Shown in pieces: positions 9,341 to 16,605 of a stretch of 64,000 nucleotides of DNA. Location of the stretch: assembly GCF_002007645.1 (NCBI RefSeq), contig NZ_CP019791.1, positions 3,774,593 to 3,838,592 of the forward strand, read 5' to 3'. This DNA is from Anaerohalosphaera lusitana. Its GTDB lineage: Bacteria; Planctomycetota; Phycisphaerae; Sedimentisphaerales; Anaerohalosphaeraceae. The number at the start of each line of letters is the position of its first letter. The stretch's first letter is position 1. Both the position numbers and the translations under genes were made by a program. Below the pieces are notes generated by a model. That model was not told where the DNA came from. It saw only the letters and a list, made by a program, of their open reading frames with translations, and made no database searches.

Positions 9341-9901
9341 ATGAAACTTGAATACAGATATGGCCAGCAATGTCAAGGCAGAAACCAGCGTACAGTTGCA
9401 GAAATCGAAAGCGACGACCTCGGCGAGATAGCCGACTGGCTGCAAGAGCAATTCGAGGAATATAGCGACAACAACGTAATCAGGCCGTGGGAATCTTTGC
9501 AAGACCCTGATTTACAAGACACGCTCGCGGAATACAACGAGGACATGCGGACACGGCTGACCGTTGCATTGACTGATTCGCCCGTGCCTGTTTACGAAAT
9601 TTGGCACGACGGCATCGCGTATTATTACCGATATTATTGCAAAGCTAGCCTTATCTTGATGATGTATGAGCACTCGCCCGACGATTATGATTTAGTCGGG
9701 GATGATTCAGATGTTTACAATTTGGCGAAACTTTACGACGCACTCGCTCGCTACTATTGGGGTGAAAATGAGTATGAGCAAGAGCACTTGGATATCATAA
9801 ATCGCAACAGGGATAAAGTTTTAAAGCTGGCTGACCCGGGCGGCGACGAAGTCGCAATGGGTGCGAATGCGTGGCAAGAGTGCATTGAGGAGGGCAATTA
9901 A
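9341..9901 (+). CDS. Hypothetical acidic, Tyr-rich protein (186 aa)
   Basis: ATG 9341 is chosen because a perfect AGGAGG lies at 9328-9333; an in-frame upstream extension has no ribosome site and crosses the intergenic hairpin. The protein is acidic with a Tyr-rich core (IAYYYRYYCKASL) and many Asp/Glu residues (SPDDYDLVGDDSDVYNLAK). Its small size, acidity and place in an early phage operon would fit a DNA-mimic or inhibitor, but this is speculation; no family motif was found. It ends two bases before the XRE-type gene. Confidence 0.65.
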   Translation: MKLEYRYGQQCQGRNQRTVAEIESDDLGEIADWLQEQFEEYSDNNVIRPWESLQDPDLQDTLAEYNEDMRTRLTVALTDSPVPVYEIWHDGIAYYYRYYCKASLILMMYEHSPDDYDLVGDDSDVYNLAKLYDALARYYWGENEYEQEHLDIINRNRDKVLKLADPGGDEVAMGANAWQECIEEGN

Positions 9902-9902
9902 C

Positions 9903-10322
9903 ATGACAACCGACAAACCAATGGGCAGCAGTTACGGACGCGAGCGAGGCGATTTGAGCGGCGCGGTATACATCGACCAGTTACGCAAATATGACCAGAC
10001 CATCTGGTACGACACCCGCGATGAGGAGTTTGTCAAGTATGCGGAGAAGGCGGCGACCTGGCCGGAATTTATCGAGATATGCAACCGCCATAACCGCAAT
10101 CTGACCATCTCGCCGAACCTGACTTACATGCTCTCTCGCAGTCAAACGCAGTTTCGGCAGATCGTCAAAGACGCGATGGCCGAGCAGGATTTAAAACCCT
10201 GGCAGCTCGAAAAGCTCACCGGCGTGCCCGACAGCACGATCTACCGGTTTTTGCAGGGCGCATCGCTGGGCAGCGACAAACTGCAGTTGATCCTGGAGGC
10301 GCTCGGCCTCAGCATCAGATAG
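9903..10322 (+). CDS. XRE/Cro-type helix-turn-helix protein (139 aa)
   Basis: ATG 9903 has GAGGAGGG at 9887-9894 and follows the previous stop by one base, so the two are translationally linked. Residues 84-138 form an XRE-type HTH: helices around FRQIVKDAMAEQDL, then WQLEKLTGVPDSTIYRFLQG, then KLQLILEALGL. The N-terminal ~80 residues (Tyr/Arg/Asp-rich) are an unrecognised domain. It is likely a repressor or Cro-like switch, and the twin palindromes at 8709-8757 upstream of this operon are a reasonable target, which would make the operon self-regulated. Confidence 0.8.
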   Translation: MTTDKPMGSSYGRERGDLSGAVYIDQLRKYDQTIWYDTRDEEFVKYAEKAATWPEFIEICNRHNRNLTISPNLTYMLSRSQTQFRQIVKDAMAEQDLKPWQLEKLTGVPDSTIYRFLQGASLGSDKLQLILEALGLSIR

Positions 10323-10359
10323 CCGATCAGGTAACGCCCTTGGCGTTATCATCAACTCG

Positions 10360-10391
10360 GGGCACGTCCGCGGTGGGCGTGCCCTTTTTTA
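10360..10391 (+). terminator. Rho-independent terminator after the HTH gene
   Basis: GGGCACG (10360-10366) pairs with CGTGCCC (10378-10384), followed by six T residues. It lies 37 bp after the HTH gene stop and abuts the end of the convergent minus-strand gene. Confidence 0.8.
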
Positions 10392-10616
10392 AAAATTTTC
10401 TTCATCCCCCGCAAACTCCACGTCGCCCGGCTCCAGCTCCTCGCCGGTGCGTATCTTCGCCTTGATCTTGAAAAAGCTGTTGGGCGTCAGCCTTACCGCC
10501 AGGAACACACCGACGTCGCCGATGTCCTGGTACGGTATGCTTGTCGAGTCCTTGTACGCCTCCATCTGCTCGCCGATGTGATCGCTGAGTCTGATTGTCC
10601 TGCGTGTTCGTGCCAT
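10389..10616 (-). CDS. Small ribbon-helix-helix-like protein (75 aa)
   Basis: The ATG at 10616 (MARTRRTIRLSDHIGEQMEAY) gives the most natural start; longer upstream frames lack a ribosome site. The beginning, a basic strand TRRTIRLSD followed by a helix, fits a ribbon-helix-helix fold. The remainder (residues 40-60, with a run of F, K and I) is beta-like and basic, and the C-terminus is acidic. It stands alone on the minus strand between two plus genes. A small DNA-binding regulator or antitoxin-like protein is likely; no partner toxin is visible beside it. Confidence 0.6.
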   Translation of the reverse strand: MARTRRTIRLSDHIGEQMEAYKDSTSIPYQDIGDVGVFLAVRLTPNSFFKIKAKIRTGEELEPGDVEFAGDEENF

Positions 10617-10790
10617 GGCGGCAGATAATACCAGATATTTGGCGTATGCAAAAGACAGCAATTGACAGATTTTGACAGCAAAACACAGCACACCGCCCGC
10701 AAATCGGTAATGTTAACCACTTTGCGGGCCGATAATTCCTGTGCAAGGGAGGTTTCAACCGCCAGTTGTTATCGATTTTGCGAGGTGACC

Positions 10791-10961
10791 ATGGACAAGC
10801 GATCAAGCGTTAGCGCTGTATCTGCGCCCAGACGAACAGACGAACGAACCGCCCGTGATCTGGACTTTGCCCGCGAACGGCTGTTGAAAAATATCCAGGA
10901 AAGACTCCGCGAAAAAGATACCCTTTACCTGATCGCCCTGCACGACTGGCTGAGCGACTAA
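10791..10961 (+). CDS. Small hypothetical protein (56 aa)
   Basis: It starts at ATG 10791 with GAGGTGA at 10782-10788. It is mostly charged and helical (FARERLLKNIQERLREK near residues 27-44, then LYLIALHDWLSD). It overlaps the end of the convergent minus-strand gene by 4 bp. The strong ribosome site supports it despite the small size. Function unknown. Confidence 0.5.
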   Translation: MDKRSSVSAVSAPRRTDERTARDLDFARERLLKNIQERLREKDTLYLIALHDWLSD

Positions 10962-11683
10962 TCCCCCGCAGCGGAGACAGACAACGGAGGCACCAGCGAT
11001 TCGGGCAGAGGCTCCGTTTCAGGGTATCCGGGCACTTTGTCATCCCAGACGGAAACGACGCCGTCATAGGCTGTTTCGATGCTCTCGGCCAGGCTTTCAT
11101 CAGCCGATTCACTAGCGGTATAAACAGACATCAACCATACATTGCTATTGTTAAGTAACTTCACAATGTCTGATTGCTTTTTTGCTTCCCAAAATGCTGC
11201 TGTTTGCAGGTTTCCCGCAACCATCGATAAATTATTGTCAAAGTGAGAGCCCCCCCAATTGGTGACTTCTTGTTCCAACTCATCTATTTTCGGTTCTAAA
11301 ATACTAAACAATCCAATACAAAGTCTTGCTGCGTTTTTCGTCTCCGGCCTGCTCATCATATCTTTGACGTGGTCAATTGGATCGTCGTCGGTCGGCTTAA
11401 AATACTCGCAGACTGAATTCCGTAAACGCGCAAATGATTCTATACGCCCTGCAAATCTCCCCAACTCCCATGTTTTCTCGACTAAAATATCCTGCTTCGC
11501 TTCAAGCCGGGTGTTCGCTCGCCTGAGCTTGTCCAGTTTGACAGCCGTCTTATCCGCATCAGCCATCCTTGCACCAATCTCGCTCTGCGTTGTCCTGGTG
11601 GTCAGCACACCGCCCAAAAATCCGCCCAAAGAGCACAACATTCCCATGATCACAAACCAGATAATCATTGCCGAACGATTCAT
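10958..11683 (-). CDS. Single-TM coiled-coil protein of the element (241 aa)
   Basis: ATG at 11683 is preceded on its strand by AGGAGGCG. One N-terminal membrane segment (about residues 5-28, very hydrophobic with Gly) is followed by a likely coiled coil (residues 38-75) and a soluble alpha-helical domain to the C-terminus, which is Pro/Ser/Glu-rich. It could be anchored facing the cytoplasm or periplasm. It is the last of three minus-strand genes (with the zinc-ribbon membrane protein and the coiled-coil protein upstream) transcribed against the phage genes, typical of cargo expressed from the integrated state. Family not recognised. Confidence 0.65.
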   Translation of the reverse strand: MNRSAMIIWFVIMGMLCSLGGFLGGVLTTRTTQSEIGARMADADKTAVKLDKLRRANTRLEAKQDILVEKTWELGRFAGRIESFARLRNSVCEYFKPTDDDPIDHVKDMMSRPETKNAARLCIGLFSILEPKIDELEQEVTNWGGSHFDNNLSMVAGNLQTAAFWEAKKQSDIVKLLNNSNVWLMSVYTASESADESLAESIETAYDGVVSVWDDKVPGYPETEPLPESLVPPLSVSAAGD

Positions 11684-11758
11684 TTTCGCCTCCTGAAGAA
11701 TATTTTTAAGCAGGTAAACTATAAAAATATACCCCGAAAAGCACGCCCCCGCAAGCGG

Positions 11759-12382
11759 TCAACCGACCTTTTCGCGGGAAATCTTCACGCCCGCCCCTTC
11801 CGCATCCTCTTGGTCGAGCTGTTCGTTCAGCATGATCAGCTCGTTTCTAATGATTCGCTGATTAGCGATCATTTCGCTGATGCGCAGTACTTTAGCCGCA
11901 ATACCCGAAGATATCATGGCAAGTGCAAAAGTTCCGGTGATGACTGATATCACGCCTGCAATTGCCCCCTCTATACCACCATCCATGGTTCCAAGCCCGA
12001 CAAATGCTGTGAACGTAAGGAGCATAGCTCCCTCTAGAATAAAGAGGCCCGCCATGCTGTCATTGTCAGACGGCATTTTTACGCGACGACCTTTTTGCAA
12101 CCGACCATCACTTTTTGTTGATCGCTTGGTCCGGACATGCGAGGTCCCGCACCGAGGGCACGCTGCAAGATTACCGTCATTTGGGTCCGGAAAAAATCTG
12201 TAATAACAATCCAGGCATCTAATCTGTTCAGTTTGCTCCTGCTCGTCTTCGGCCTGCGGTTCAGGTTTGGTTTGCTCGGCCACCTCGAACGAGTGCCCGC
12301 ACGCCTTGCACTTTACCTTTTTGCCCGCCCAGTCTTCTCCGACCTCGTAAACCTTTTGACAGTTGCCGCATCTAACCTGCAT
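11759..12382 (-). CDS. Double zinc-ribbon membrane protein (207 aa)
   Basis: The N-terminus carries an MJ0042-type zinc ribbon (C5-x2-C8 and C25-x2-C28) and, after an acidic Glu/Gln linker, a second four-Cys ribbon (C56-x2-C59 and C75-x2-C78). Two membrane helices follow (about residues 112-131 and 137-163), then a C-terminal charged helix. MJ0042-type ribbons are common in planctomycete and deltaproteobacterial proteins. The start overlaps the end of the preceding gene by 11 bp, so the two are coupled. Ribbons on the cytoplasmic side of the membrane suggest a sensor or adaptor, but function is unknown. Confidence 0.7.
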   Translation of the reverse strand: MQVRCGNCQKVYEVGEDWAGKKVKCKACGHSFEVAEQTKPEPQAEDEQEQTEQIRCLDCYYRFFPDPNDGNLAACPRCGTSHVRTKRSTKSDGRLQKGRRVKMPSDNDSMAGLFILEGAMLLTFTAFVGLGTMDGGIEGAIAGVISVITGTFALAMISSGIAAKVLRISEMIANQRIIRNELIMLNEQLDQEDAEGAGVKISREKVG

Positions 12383-12914
12383 TTTCCTTTTCCTCCAGCT
12401 TTTTGAGTCGCTGCGAGACGCCCTCCTGGTCGGCGATCATCTTTGAAAATTCCTCCCTCACCTTCTCATCGCAGCTTTTAAATGCTTCCTTCAGTTCCTG
12501 CATCTGCTCTCGTTCGTTGCCGGCGGGTTTGGGTGCCAGCTTCGTCCGCAGATCGTTGAGTTTGGCCTGGTCCTCCGGCGCGAGTACCTCAAAATGCGTC
12601 TGAGCGTCCTCGACGGCCGCCACCGCCTCGCCCAGCGGCTCGGGCTCTCGCGGCTTTTCCTCCGCATCAACGCCCGAGCGGGCCAGCTCATCACGCACGA
12701 TCCCCCGCACAAGCTCCTCGAAGCCCTCACTGCCCGCCGGGGCGTGCAGCAGCATCGCCTTGACGTGCTCCGGCAGCCGCATAAACAGTTCAAGCAGTAC
12801 CGTCATCAACTTCCGTCTGACCAAACCGTGCTGGTCAATGTAGGCGTTGACTTGCTCGGCAAGCCCTTTTTCTATGTCTGCCCCGAAATTTTTTTCGTTT
12901 GGTCCTCGTGCCAT
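12372..12914 (-). CDS. Predicted coiled-coil, possibly DNA-binding protein (180 aa)
   Basis: It starts at ATG 12914. The N-terminal ~60 residues contain helices (IEKGLAEQVNAYIDQHG, then RRKLMTVLLELFMRLPEH) that could form a small dimerising or DNA-binding domain. The remainder is Glu/Lys-rich and strongly helical (residues 125-178). It is the first gene of the three-gene minus-strand run, and a 16-bp palindrome sits 18-33 bp upstream of its start, the arrangement of an autoregulator. No firm family assignment. Confidence 0.6.
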   Translation of the reverse strand: MARGPNEKNFGADIEKGLAEQVNAYIDQHGLVRRKLMTVLLELFMRLPEHVKAMLLHAPAGSEGFEELVRGIVRDELARSGVDAEEKPREPEPLGEAVAAVEDAQTHFEVLAPEDQAKLNDLRTKLAPKPAGNEREQMQELKEAFKSCDEKVREEFSKMIADQEGVSQRLKKLEEKENAG

Positions 12915-12931
12915 AAGCGCATATTACACCG

Positions 12932-12947
12932 ACACTTAACTAAGTGT
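12932..12947 (-). promoter_or_regulatory. Palindromic operator upstream of the cargo operon
   Basis: ACACTTA-AC-TAAGTGT is a perfect 7-bp inverted repeat 18-33 bp upstream of the gene at 12372-12914. A TGTAAT hexamer on the minus strand just downstream could be the -10, giving a very short leader. It is the likely binding site of a repressor, possibly the adjacent gene product. Confidence 0.6.
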
Positions 12948-13701
12948 AACCTCCAATCTTCTCGTACTTCCCCAGAAATTCCCGTACTTTTTACTTGCAG
13001 CCTCTTGTATTCTCCCTTAATTATAAAATCATACTCAACGAGGAGTACTTAATCAGCGATAGGAGCTGGCCGACAAAATGACAAATTCAGGTCGCAAATC
13101 AAATTTGGAACACAGATCGGCAAAAACTTCACGGCACGGTCGTCCCGACCTTTCTTCCGCCCGGACGTTCGGCGGATCCGAGAGACACACGAACACAGTC
13201 ACAATCGCTTCTCACACAGCTCCCGCCGATTCCACGGCTGCCCCCTACGCAGGCGGCCCGTGCGGCAGGAGTACTCCTCGGCCCGGCGCCGGTTCCGACC
13301 GCGCCGGGTATATTTCATTATCCCAAGTAATCAATTGTATGTACTGTTCGTCGACGATGGGCTGTCCATCGCGTGACTGCCCTGTATATATTCTACCCGA
13401 CAGCAGCAGGACGCGGCGGACAAAAACCGCCGGCACGGTATAAATTAAACGAGATCGCGGCGAAAGGTCCCATAAACGCCTTCGCGAGATCGAGAGTAAC
13501 AAAGATTTTTTAACCGGATTTGTCAAATCCGGCGTCGAATAAGCAAATAAACGTGCTCTTTGAAATTTAAATATGCGTGGTTTGGCAGCGCGGGGTCGCA
13601 TGCAATTAATTAAAATTGTTGCCCTGCGGACCGTCTGCAACGTATAATCAGTATTGAAAATTGCGTTCAGGCGGATCGCAGCCGGTCGAAAGGAGACAGC
13701 T
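12948..13701. other. Non-coding stretch before the integrase gene, with one perfect hairpin
   Basis: I see no convincing gene here. A 121-codon frame at 13078-13443 has AGGAG about 12 bp upstream but a low-complexity, Arg/Ser/Thr/Pro-rich product with no fold-like pattern. A perfect inverted repeat CCGGATTT-GTC-AAATCCGG lies at 13514-13532, with no T-run, about 170 bp upstream of the integrase start; it could be an operator or a recombination-directionality site. The AT-rich run at about 13540-13620 may hold the integrase promoter. Confidence 0.5.
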
Positions 13702-14859
13702 ATGTCCAAAAAAAGACTGGTAAAATTGCGATTTCGCAAAACTAAGAGCCGTCGGGGAACCGGCGGTGCGTTCTTTTTAGATTTTAATAACCCTAAAACC
13801 GGAAAGCGTGTCCGAATCTCTCTCGGCCACGGCAGCTACGAGCGGGCAAAACGCCAGCAGCTCCGCAAGGAAGTGGAGCTGGGCAGCTTTGACGCGGGCG
13901 GGTGCGAGGGCGGCAGGCAGCGGCTCAGCGACATTATGATCGTGTACCTGCAGGCGAACAAGTCGATGGCGGCGATGACGCGTGACAAGACGATCAGGGC
14001 GTTTGATTACCTGATCGAGGTGGTCGGCGACATCATGCTCGAAAAATTCGACTACTCGCACGCCGAGGCGTTTCAGAATTTTTTCGTCGCCAAGGGCTTT
14101 GCCCCGCCGACGGTCAACAGCTACTGCAAGTCGATCTCGCCGGTGTTTTCGTGGGCGATCAGGCACCAGTGGATATTTGTAAATCCGTTCGTGTCGGTCA
14201 GCGGACTTCGCGAGGCGAAAGGCTTTGTCAGGGTCTACGAGCCGGCGGAGTTTGCCGCCCTTTGGCGGGTGGTCGATTCGGATCTGTGGCGGGCGAGGAT
14301 ACTGGCTGCAAAGACGGCGGGCCTGCGGCGGGCGGAAGTCTTGAATCTGTGCCGAGGCGACATCGACGAGCGAAGCGGAGTGATCCGTGTTCAGCCCAAG
14401 GCGAAGACGTCGACGACGTGGCGGTGGCGGATCAAGGATCATGATGCCCGCGAGGTGCCGTTGGTGCCGGAGCTGGCCGCCCTGCTCAAAAAGCTCGGCA
14501 ATGCCCTGGACGACGATCAGCCGTATCTGATGATCAGCGGGCATGTGTATCACAACAAGCTCGATGCGAGGATGCGAGGCAGGCTTTCCGATGTGGCACG
14601 TTTGTGCCCCGACTGGCAGTTCAGTGCGGAATTTTCGCAGCTTTGCAAGTCCGCGAAAATTTCAAACGCGACTTTCCATGACTTGCGGCGAACGGTGATC
14701 ACCGAGTGGCTCGAGTCCGGCCTGCAGCCTCACGAGGTGATGCAGCTCGCCGGTCACAGCAGCATCGAGACGACGATGAAATATTACACGGCGACTCGAA
14801 AAACACTGCTGGAAAAGGCCAACAAGGCGTCGAGTTTCGCCCTGGCGGGAGTGGCTTAA
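13702..14859 (+). CDS. Tyrosine recombinase / phage-type integrase (385 aa)
   Basis: The start at ATG 13702 is set by AAGGAGA at 13690-13696. The N-terminal arm-type DNA-binding region (residues 1-70, basic) is followed by a core-binding SAM-like domain (about 75-165) and the catalytic domain (about 175-370). Active-site residues are visible: first Arg in TAGLRRAEV (R209), HDLRR (H326 and R329), GHSS (H352), and the nucleophile in TTMKYYT (Y362). The gene points at the 3' end of tRNA-Pro 100 bp downstream, the usual arrangement for a tRNA-targeting integrase. Full length with no damage seen, so the element may be mobile. Confidence 0.95.
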   Translation: MSKKRLVKLRFRKTKSRRGTGGAFFLDFNNPKTGKRVRISLGHGSYERAKRQQLRKEVELGSFDAGGCEGGRQRLSDIMIVYLQANKSMAAMTRDKTIRAFDYLIEVVGDIMLEKFDYSHAEAFQNFFVAKGFAPPTVNSYCKSISPVFSWAIRHQWIFVNPFVSVSGLREAKGFVRVYEPAEFAALWRVVDSDLWRARILAAKTAGLRRAEVLNLCRGDIDERSGVIRVQPKAKTSTTWRWRIKDHDAREVPLVPELAALLKKLGNALDDDQPYLMISGHVYHNKLDARMRGRLSDVARLCPDWQFSAEFSQLCKSAKISNATFHDLRRTVITEWLESGLQPHEVMQLAGHSSIETTMKYYTATRKTLLEKANKASSFALAGVA

Positions 14860-14961
14860 AAGGGGCAAAAAAACACGTGTGCCAAAAAGTGCCGTTTTCG
14901 GCACACGCGAATCATTGTCGATCCAGAAGATAACTCCTGAATCCCCAACAAGTTACAAAAA

Positions 14962-15036
14962 TCGGGGCGACAGGACTTGAACCTGCGACCTCAGCACCCC
15001 CAGTGCTGCGCGCTAGCCAAACTGCGCCACGCCCCG
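14962..15036 (-). tRNA. tRNA-Pro (anticodon GGG)
   Basis: Read on the minus strand, the acceptor stem CGGGGCG pairs with CGCCCCG, the anticodon arm is CAGCA-CTGGGGG-TGCTG with anticodon GGG, the T arm contains GGTTCAAGTC, and the discriminator is A. CCA is not encoded. The 3' end faces the integrase gene, so this tRNA is the probable integration target and stays intact after insertion. Confidence 0.95.
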
Positions 15037-15230
15037 ATACAGGCGAGTAATTGTACCGGGTGGGTGGGGGCTTGACAATGCTTTTTTGCGCAAAAAGGCA
15101 TCTTTATCTAAGTCGTTGGATTCAAGTGACTTATATCAGTTTTTGCGAATCTGGAAGTTGGAGCTTAACTGAGGCTTTTATCATGTCGAAAGATAGATTG
15201 TAAAATCAGCCTACTATTCAGGACAGGGAA

Positions 15231-15704
15231 ATGATCGCAGAAAAAACACTTACCGAACCATTGTGGCAGGCAGCGGAAGAAGCGTTTAAGTGCATGATAA
15301 TGCTGGACTTAGATCGCGTTGATAAATTGGAAAAGCTCGATGAGAACACGCCCCGGATGGTGGGTTCGATAACGTTTATGGGGGCGCTGCAGGGTGCGGT
15401 GGTTGTGCAGTGTGATCTGGATACTGCCAGGATGGTCTCGCGGAGTATGCTGATGATGGGTGCGGAGGACGAGATAAGCGACGAGGAGGTCGAGGATGCG
15501 CTGGGCGAGGTGGTGAACCTTGTGCTGGGCGGATTTAAGTCCCGTATTGCAAATGACTTAGGCGAGATACAGATCTCTGTCCCGATGGTCATTCAGGCCA
15601 AGGATCCGTCGCCTGGAGCGGGTACCGGCGGTGAAGTGGCTGACGTATTTGTCAAATCCGGCGAGCATGAACTGCAGATGTCCGTAGTTTATAAGCAGAA
15701 ATAG
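15231..15704 (+). CDS. CheX-like chemotaxis phosphatase-domain protein (157 aa)
   Basis: The protein matches the CheX/CheC fold pattern: a mixed beta section (GSITFMGALQGAVVVQCD) and the family's E-x-x-N motif in LGEVVNLVLGG (E93, N96). CheX-type proteins dephosphorylate CheY-like response regulators. No chemotaxis or flagellar genes are nearby, so this may be an orphan acting on a stand-alone receiver protein. It is the first chromosomal gene beyond the tRNA and integration site. The ATG at 15231 follows a GACAGGGAAATG context with AGGG as ribosome site. Confidence 0.8.
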   Translation: MIAEKTLTEPLWQAAEEAFKCMIMLDLDRVDKLEKLDENTPRMVGSITFMGALQGAVVVQCDLDTARMVSRSMLMMGAEDEISDEEVEDALGEVVNLVLGGFKSRIANDLGEIQISVPMVIQAKDPSPGAGTGGEVADVFVKSGEHELQMSVVYKQK

Positions 15705-16191
15705 AAGCTCGTCAGAGGTCATTTTCGGACAGGTACGCCCTGCCCTTCTCTGGGCCGTAACAACCAGTTCATGCCAGATAACCACCTACACATCTTTCGT
15801 TACCAGGCCGGATATTACGGTACAAATGTCGATGCGGCTCTGGTTACAGGTGCGGATGTGAACTATGGGTAAAAGTACCAGATGGACACTTTGTAAATAA
15901 GACTTTGGGGCAAATCGGCTGATTTGGGCGATTTTTGGGGGTGCAAAAATGGGCAAAAGTAGGGTAAAAGCGCGCGTTTTGGGTATGAAAGTGGGGTGAA
16001 AAGGGGTGAAAAGTGACAAGGCATTTCCTACCAGTCAAGTAGGAGAATTTCATGGATATATCTCCGCCGGCGCGTGGGGAAAAGTACCGTAAAGACAGTT
16101 TCACCACGAAGGCGCGAAGGGCACGAAGAAAATCTAAAGGAAGCAAGATACAAGAGTAAGGAAGTCGCAATACAACTCTATTTTATGCTGG

Positions 16192-16211
16192 ATTCCTGCC
16201 TCCGCAGGAAT
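16192..16211 (+). repeat. REP-like hairpin
   Basis: ATTCCTGC (16192-16199) and GCAGGAAT (16204-16211) form a perfect stem with a CTCC loop, followed by GACAC. No second exact copy was noticed in the window. Confidence 0.6.
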
Positions 16212-16247
16212 GACACAAAGTGTATCCATAAAATCACTACACAAGTG

Positions 16248-16345
16248 CGGAATAATGTGGAGCAAGAATTCAACAGCCGCGCCTCCGACGAACTTTTTGA
16301 TGGGTCCATTCTCGGCGGACCTTTTTTGTTAATATTATGCGGCTG
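16248..16345 (+). repeat. Dispersed intergenic repeat, copy A
   Basis: It shares with copies B (36723-36831) and C (47678-47780) the start CGGAAT, the block GCGCCTCCGA followed by ACTTTT, and a closing GCGGCTG (CGGCTG in C). Outer arms CAGCCGC (16274-16280) and GCGGCTG (16339-16345) pair. Inside, GGTCC (16303-16307) pairs with GGACC (16317-16321), followed by TTTTTT, so this copy could also act as an intrinsic terminator. Confidence 0.7.
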
Positions 16346-16605
16346 GTGGGTGCGGTTGATGGTCGGGTAGATTCGATCGCTGCTTGCGTTTCTCCAATTG
16401 AATTTCGTAATGACCTATTTTGTTTGACAGGTCTTTCTGCATTCTCTGCGATTTCAACCATGGGGGCGCGTTTGGGGCAAATGTGCACGTTCAGGTTTCA
16501 GAATTTTTAGAATACTTTTACTTTTGCGGTCGGTCTGATTGGCGGTATAATGGGTTCCATGTCTTTTTATTATGGCAACTGCACAGCTTGCGAGAGGAGA
16601 AATCT

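Larger units (their letters stand above)
1..15036. mobile_element. Integrated element (probable prophage), right end, inserted at tRNA-Pro
   Basis: The block runs from the left edge of the window to tRNA-Pro. It has a plus-strand run of large virion-type genes, a control region with operators and an XRE-type HTH gene, a mostly minus-strand cargo block, and a tyrosine recombinase at 13702-14859 whose end lies about 100 bp from the 3' end of tRNA-Pro. This is the classic layout of an element integrated at a tRNA 3' end. The attachment core would lie within the tRNA 3' half (about 14962-15000). The second copy was not found in the window, so the left boundary is outside. No terminase, portal or capsid genes are visible, so calling it a phage rather than a phage-derived particle is inference. 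Confidence 0.75.
15705..16605. other. Long intergenic region with repeats, no gene
   Basis: No supported gene was seen. It holds a perfect 8-bp hairpin ATTCCTGC-CTCC-GCAGGAAT at 16192-16211, a form of palindrome commonly dispersed in bacterial intergenic DNA, a degenerate stretch at about 16098-16130 of the kind often scattered between genes, and copy A of the dispersed repeat at 16248-16345. The likely promoter of the next gene lies near 16540-16590. Confidence 0.6.

Noticed and set aside
9903-10616. Toxin-antitoxin pair made of the HTH gene and the RHH-like gene
   Set aside because: The genes are convergent with a terminator between them, and neither shows a toxin fold.
13078-13443. 121-codon frame before the integrase
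   Set aside because: Composition (Ser/Thr/Pro/Arg) is not protein-like and the ribosome-site spacing is poor; kept only as part of the non-coding description.
16274-16345. Repeat copy A as an integron attC site
   Set aside because: It has paired arms and AAC/GTT triplets, but no proper RYYYAAC/GTTRRRY core pair, no cassette array and no integron integrase.
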